Source: Pelargonium nanum
Taxonomy: Eukaryota > Streptophyta > Magnoliopsida > Geraniales > Geraniaceae
Reading direction: 5' to 3'
Assembly: GCA_036897485.1 (NCBI GenBank)
Contig: JAYMTF010001330.1
Location: forward strand, 1-24,157
DNA length: 24,157 nt
Below are positions 20,460-24,157 of this stretch, in pieces. The translations under genes were made by a program, and so were the position numbers. How positions within the stretch are numbered: the stretch's first letter is position 1; each line of letters starts with the position of its first letter. Under the pieces are notes generated by a model that saw only the letters and a program-made list of their open reading frames with translations, made no database searches and was not told the origin of the DNA.

Positions 20460-21010
20460 GAGCGGATTGACACGACACGACCCTATACAATTATGTTACC
20501 ATTCAAATATGTCATGATCCACGTATGTATATCGACGGGACGATACGTGAAAACTCAAAACAAATTTGTTAAAATTAATATTATTTTCGTGTTGAATTAA
20601 CTGTCATGATCTAAATTGTCAAGTCTACGTAAAAGTACACAATACACTGGTTAAAATGATCAAACCAATCAAGCCAGCCGATACAATTCTAATACCATTA
20701 AAATATGTCATGGTCCACGTGTATGAACGGGACGGGACGAGATTGGACCAAATTCATTAAAATTCATGTTGTGTTCACGTTGAATCAACCTAAACCGTCA
20801 AACCCACCGAGTGAAAAAACTCAAAAAATTCTAGGCTCGGACTCAAACCCAAAACCCGAATCATCAGCTCTAGTTTAAACACATACCTAATAAAGACACA
20901 CCGGTTGAACCCATCGAACCAATTGAACCGGGCGAAACAATCCCAACACTATTGAAATATGTCATGGTCCACGTATGGATATTGACGAGACGAGACACCA
21001 CAAGTGAGAC
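20460..21010 (+). repeat. Degenerate three-copy tandem array A
   Basis: The motif AAATATGTCATGRTCCACGT occurs at 20505-20524, 20701-20720 and 20955-20974, with spacing of 196 and 254 bp. In each copy it is preceded by an ACAAT-rich block and a short ACCATT- or ACTATT-like block, and followed by a GACG(G)GACGA-like string. The second copy is separated from the third by extra sequence near 20820-20880 ending ATCATCAGCTCTAG, resembling a MITE terminus. No coding function is visible. Confidence 0.7.
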
Positions 21011-21369
21011 CAGTCTTCAATTTAGCCATTTGATTTGCTCCAAGGTCTCTCCATGAAAAGTAGAGTAGCCACAAGCTCAACACGACCAATAATGCAACTG
21101 TGTTGTTGCAGTGTGGACACTGTGTGTCCGTGACTCACTCCAAATCCATCAGTCAATAAAAATTCTCTTCTTCTGGAAAAAGCTCACCCATTTCTAGACG
21201 CTCATTGGGGTGTGAATTTGATTCTTTGTGCATGGATTCAATCAACTTGTGGGTTTGATTGAAGCACATAAAGTGTTCGATGTAATGTCTAGGAGAGATA
21301 TGTTTGTATTGCGGTGTGAAAATTGTGTCACTTGGGTTAGGGTTAATTTGCATTCAAACATGTGACAAC

Positions 21370-21880
21370 GACTCAACGAGATTGTTGCGTTAGTGACTTG
21401 AGGTCGCGAGTTCGAGTAGAAATGACAGATTGGCGGATTTTGTAATCCTCGTCCCGTTTTGTCATCCACACACACTACTGCCACGTTCTCATTCTATGAT
21501 CCGGTTGAAATGTTACTTTTTTTTTTCCGTCTCATGCCTTGACTAATTCAGGATCAGGATTTTCTAGTGCCACGTAATCTCCCGTCGTTTCTTTAATTGT
21601 TGTCTTAATGACTTGACGCCACATGTTCCAGTAGAAATGGCAGTAGGACGGGTTTTGCAATCCTCGTCCCCACTTTGTTACCCATACACACGTGTGCCAC
21701 GTGGGATATTTTTCTTCGTCTCGTGCCTTGACTAGCTTAGGATCAAGGTTTTTTCATGCCCCGGCCCTGAATCTCTCACTTAGTTGCCTCAGTGGCTTGA
21801 GGTCTCAGGTTTAACTAGAAATGACAACGAGACGGGTTTTGCTTAACGTTTCTACACAAGTTACTTTCATTCACATCTCA
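21370..21880 (+). repeat. Degenerate three-copy tandem array B
   Basis: The shared order is: a gene-like TTAGTGACTTGAGG block, GTTCGAG- or GTTCCAG-like wording, AGTAGAAATG, a GACGGGTTTTGCAATCCTCGTCCC-like block, CATACACAC, CGTCTCRTGCCTTGACTA and AGGATCA. AGTAGAAATG or its variant falls at 21415, 21630 and 21814. The third copy is truncated. The GTTCGAG wording recalls a tRNA B box, but spacing and pairing do not fit a tRNA. Confidence 0.7.
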
Positions 21881-22520
21881 TGCATTGAACCTATAGGCTC
21901 TAGTCTTGAGCTGGACAAGCTCATGCATAGGCTTTAGCTAGGAGCATAGGACAAACATAGAACAAGTTGATTCAAAATGATACTCATAGCATACATGTTT
22001 TGTATATGATGGGTCTCAACAAACGTGCAACTTGGTGCATGATTGGAGCATATGGTATAATATTGTATCTTTTCCGTCCGAAAATGAGTGATATGTTTTA
22101 TAAAGTATTTTTCTAGCATTAAAAAATTGCGCTCATAAATAAAACGTCAATTTTAAAAATATGTGAAATCTTTGGCAGTGAACGGGACCAAATCCTACCC
22201 ACCTAACATGTCACAAAGTTAGATGATCAACTCAAAATAGCGTCTCTCTATTCCCAAATTTCCTAATAATAAACACTGCTTGACGCGCATTCAAATCAAC
22301 TACAATCTTCCATCACACCCGCTATGATGCCCAACATAACGCCTCCCTAATGGAAATTACATCCATTATTCGAGCATCCACCACACTCTCCCAATAAATT
22401 TGGCCACAATATATTTTTCATGTAATTGAATATCGATTTTGTGCATTATAAAAATGCATCGTGTTGGATCTTTGAAATTTTGACTGGAAAATTAGGAGGA
22501 AGCAAACTATATTAACTTGT
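21881..22520. other. Intergenic sequence without a supported gene
   Basis: Moderately AT-rich and non-coding on both strands. A TTTTCCGTCCGAAAATGAGTG string near 22070 resembles the CTTCCGTCCCATAACGAGTG string near 9126 in ABCI17 intron 3, suggesting another dispersed repeat. No RNA gene seen. Confidence 0.45.
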
Positions 22521-22726
22521 ATTATATATAGAGAGAGAAAAAAACTCTCAGTCATGATTTATTGGCTGAGATTCTCAGCCAATAAATCATGGTCAATTAG
22601 GTGATGTCATATCAATGATTTACACTCATACCTGCCCCAATCATGAATTTTTGGGCGTGGAGCGCCCCGCCCGGATCCATTTTGTTTGTCTCTTGGCTGA
22701 GATTCCTGATTCTCTATATATATAAT
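22521..22726. mobile_element. MITE-like element with TA-rich ends and a palindromic core
   Basis: ATTATATATAGAGA at 22521-22534 and TCTCTATATATATAAT at 22711-22726 form terminal inverted repeats. Inside, an 18-bp arm at 22553-22570 is exactly complementary to 22574-22591 across a 3-nt spacer. TTGGCTGAGATTC occurs at 22562-22574 and again at 22693-22705. There is no coding capacity. The TA-rich termini hinder definition of a target-site duplication. Confidence 0.6.
22553..22591. repeat. Perfect 18-bp inverted repeat with 3-nt spacer
   Basis: The left arm CATGATTTATTGGCTGAG and the right arm CTCAGCCAATAAATCATG are exact reverse complements separated by ATT. All 18 pairs match, so the strand could extrude as a compact hairpin. 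It lies within the MITE-like element at 22521-22726 and is probably a product of that element rather than a gene regulator. Confidence 0.9.
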
Positions 22727-23015
22727 CCAAGATAATATAGAAGTCTAATTTTGTGAGAATTAGAGAAGTATTTGATTTACACAACATAATGTTGTCCCAA
22801 TTGATACCTCTATTTGTAATGCTACTTGATTAACTTTAATCAAATATGTATGCAAAAATCATTGAACATATGTGTTGAATTTTGTTGGACATGTGTAGGT
22901 GTTGTAGACAAATATAGTGAGTCATAAATATAGTGGTTCTTAAAGAGCAATAGCAAGACTCCATCTATAGGAAACACTCTCAACCTCCATTATGGTGAGA
23001 CCAACTTTGGATGTG
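22727..23015. other. Intergenic AT-rich sequence
   Basis: Non-coding; no supported gene, RNA or element. It separates the MITE-like element from tandem array C. Confidence 0.4.
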
Positions 23016-23017
23016 TT

Positions 23018-23460
23018 TCTTTAGTGAACAGCTCATTGTCATTTTATTTAAGAGCTACTATTCAATATTTTACCAAATTATTTGGTACTTTAATACCTCA
23101 AATTGATAATTGATGTTGACTAAATATAAGTACGGGTGTCACGAATAAAATAGATGTGGAAAACGGGTGTTAATCAGACCCGTATATGATTTTTAGTGAA
23201 CCGTTCATTTTCTTTGTTAAGTTTTGATCCAATATTTTTGTCAAGCTACGTGATGATTGAAATAAGAGAACGGGATACACAAATTATATAGATATGAAAG
23301 TCGATTGTCAGATCGATATGGTTCTTTGGTGAATCGCTCAATACTCATTGCCTCTTAATCTTTTTTCAAGTTCAGACGTGATATTTTACCAAATTACATG
23401 ACATTAACTAACACTCTAATTGCTTAAATTGACAATTGTGTTTATAATATAAACCTTGAT
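23018..23460 (+). repeat. Degenerate three-copy tandem array C
   Basis: TTAGTGAAC or its variant starts at 23021, 23193 and 23326, each followed by YGYTCATT- or CGCTCAAT-like sequence and an ATATTT(TA)CCAA- or GTCAA-like block. Units 1 and 3 share AAATTGATAATTG or AAATTGACAATTG. Units 1 and 2 share a CGGGTGTCACGAATAAAATAGAT / CGGGATACACAAATTATATAGAT block. Spacing is 172 and 133 bp, so copies have lost sequence. No open frame is shared. Confidence 0.6.
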
Positions 23461-24157
23461 TCCACTTGAACTTTATTCTGGAACCCGTCCAGAATGAAAT
23501 ACATATCGTAAAACGTAGTCTGAAAATGCATTTATTAATAATTCAGTCGATAAATTGATTGATCTAATTTTGATCAATTAAAATTATAGTTGTTTGTTTT
23601 ATGTATTTTACATTAAAAGAAAAGTGATGTATTTGCATTTCGTGCATGTATTTTATATATTAGTCCAAAAGAATAAATAAAATTAGACTCATAAAATTAT
23701 TAGTTAACATATAACTGTACAATACTACATTTACAAACATTTATTGGTGCTAAGAAACCACATGGAGCTTGTATATATCCCACCAAATGTACATAAACAT
23801 ATATTTTCCTCTTACATCACAAACCAATGAAATAATGTTTTCTAGGCCAAGAGGCTATAATGGCTATTACTTGTTTCATGATTGCAAGAGTTGAATAATG
23901 TTGTTTTGACCAACTTTATTGCCTTGTTACTTTCTCTACTCACATTATGATTTTACTCAAATTTTGTGGATATTAGTTGTTCTTGTTACTAATTGTGTTC
24001 ATCTATTTGGAGTAGTGTTTGAACTTGGAAGTCCAATATAACACAAAATAAAAAAGAGGAAGTTAAAACATAATGTGAAAATAAAAAATAAGGGGTTGAA
24101 TTTTTTTCTTAGAATACTGAATGTTGCATTAATCATAAATCAGCATACACCAAATCA
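23461..24157. other. AT-rich intergenic end of window, no gene seen
   Basis: Strongly AT-rich sequence to the right edge. No domain-bearing frame, RNA gene or clear element end is visible on either strand. It may belong to the flank of a gene beyond the window. Confidence 0.5.

Noticed and set aside
19815..21190. Long-range imperfect inverted match (AGCTTTTTC-AGAAG type) suggesting a 1.4-kb element
   Set aside because: Only about 20 bp with several mismatches, no target-site duplication, and the interval contains unrelated repeats.
21375..21425. Possible tRNA or tRNA pseudogene
   Set aside because: The GTTCGAG string resembles a B box, but the A-box-like part is only about 14 nt away and no acceptor or anticodon stem can be drawn.
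21690..21705. G-box pair near CACACGTGTGCCACGTGG
   Set aside because: It lies inside one copy of tandem array B, is not present in the other copies, and no gene is nearby.
22553..22591. microRNA precursor
   Set aside because: The hairpin has only 18 bp and a 3-nt loop, too short for a plant precursor, and it is embedded in a MITE-like element.

Overview
The window is nuclear DNA of a flowering plant, most likely a eudicot. It is AT-rich, its genes are split by GT-AG introns, introns and intergenic spaces are full of degenerate short transposon relics, and the spliced proteins match angiosperm families closely. No bacterial operon, CRISPR array, rRNA or convincing tRNA is present. I spliced four protein-coding genes by hand; in each the reading frame stays open across every junction and the predicted length is close to the family's usual length.

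Layout: (1) 1-1725, promoter and 5' leader of an HD-ZIP class IV homeobox gene. (2) 1726-5049, + strand, HDG11-like HD-ZIP IV gene, ten coding exons, 711 aa. (3) 5050-7309, a 3' UTR with a possible stem-loop, then a spacer whose last 700 bp hold a partial direct duplication of the next gene's 5' flank. (4) 7310-10093, + strand, ABCI17/STAR1-type ABC ATPase, four coding exons, the first only 22 nt, 264 aa. (5) 10094-10954, convergent spacer. (6) 13515-10955, - strand, chloroplast-type single-RRM protein resembling ORRM6, four exons, 172 aa, with a 1.4-kb first intron carrying transposon relics. (7) 13516-15875, intergenic, with a G-box cluster and small tandem repeats. (8) 18694-15876, - strand, NAC-domain transcription factor of the ANAC057/ANAC028 type, three exons, 241 aa, with an unexplained opposite-strand ORF in its second intron. 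(9) 18800-24157, more than 5 kb with no gene I can support: a mosaic of MITE-like elements, three degenerate three-copy tandem arrays and a perfect 18-bp palindrome.

The four genes do not form one pathway: epidermal transcription control (HDG11), aluminium tolerance and cell-wall transport (ABCI17), plastid RNA editing (ORRM6) and developmental transcription (NAC). From memory, HDG11 and ORRM6 also lie close together on Arabidopsis chromosome 1 (At1g73360 and At1g73530), so part of this neighbourhood may be an ancestral block. I found no evidence of a new multi-gene system. The most interesting points are the duplicated ABCI17 5' flank, the paired repeats in two ABCI17 introns, the HDG11 3' UTR stem-loop, the unidentified ORF in the NAC intron and the unusual density of tandem and inverted repeats at the right-hand end.
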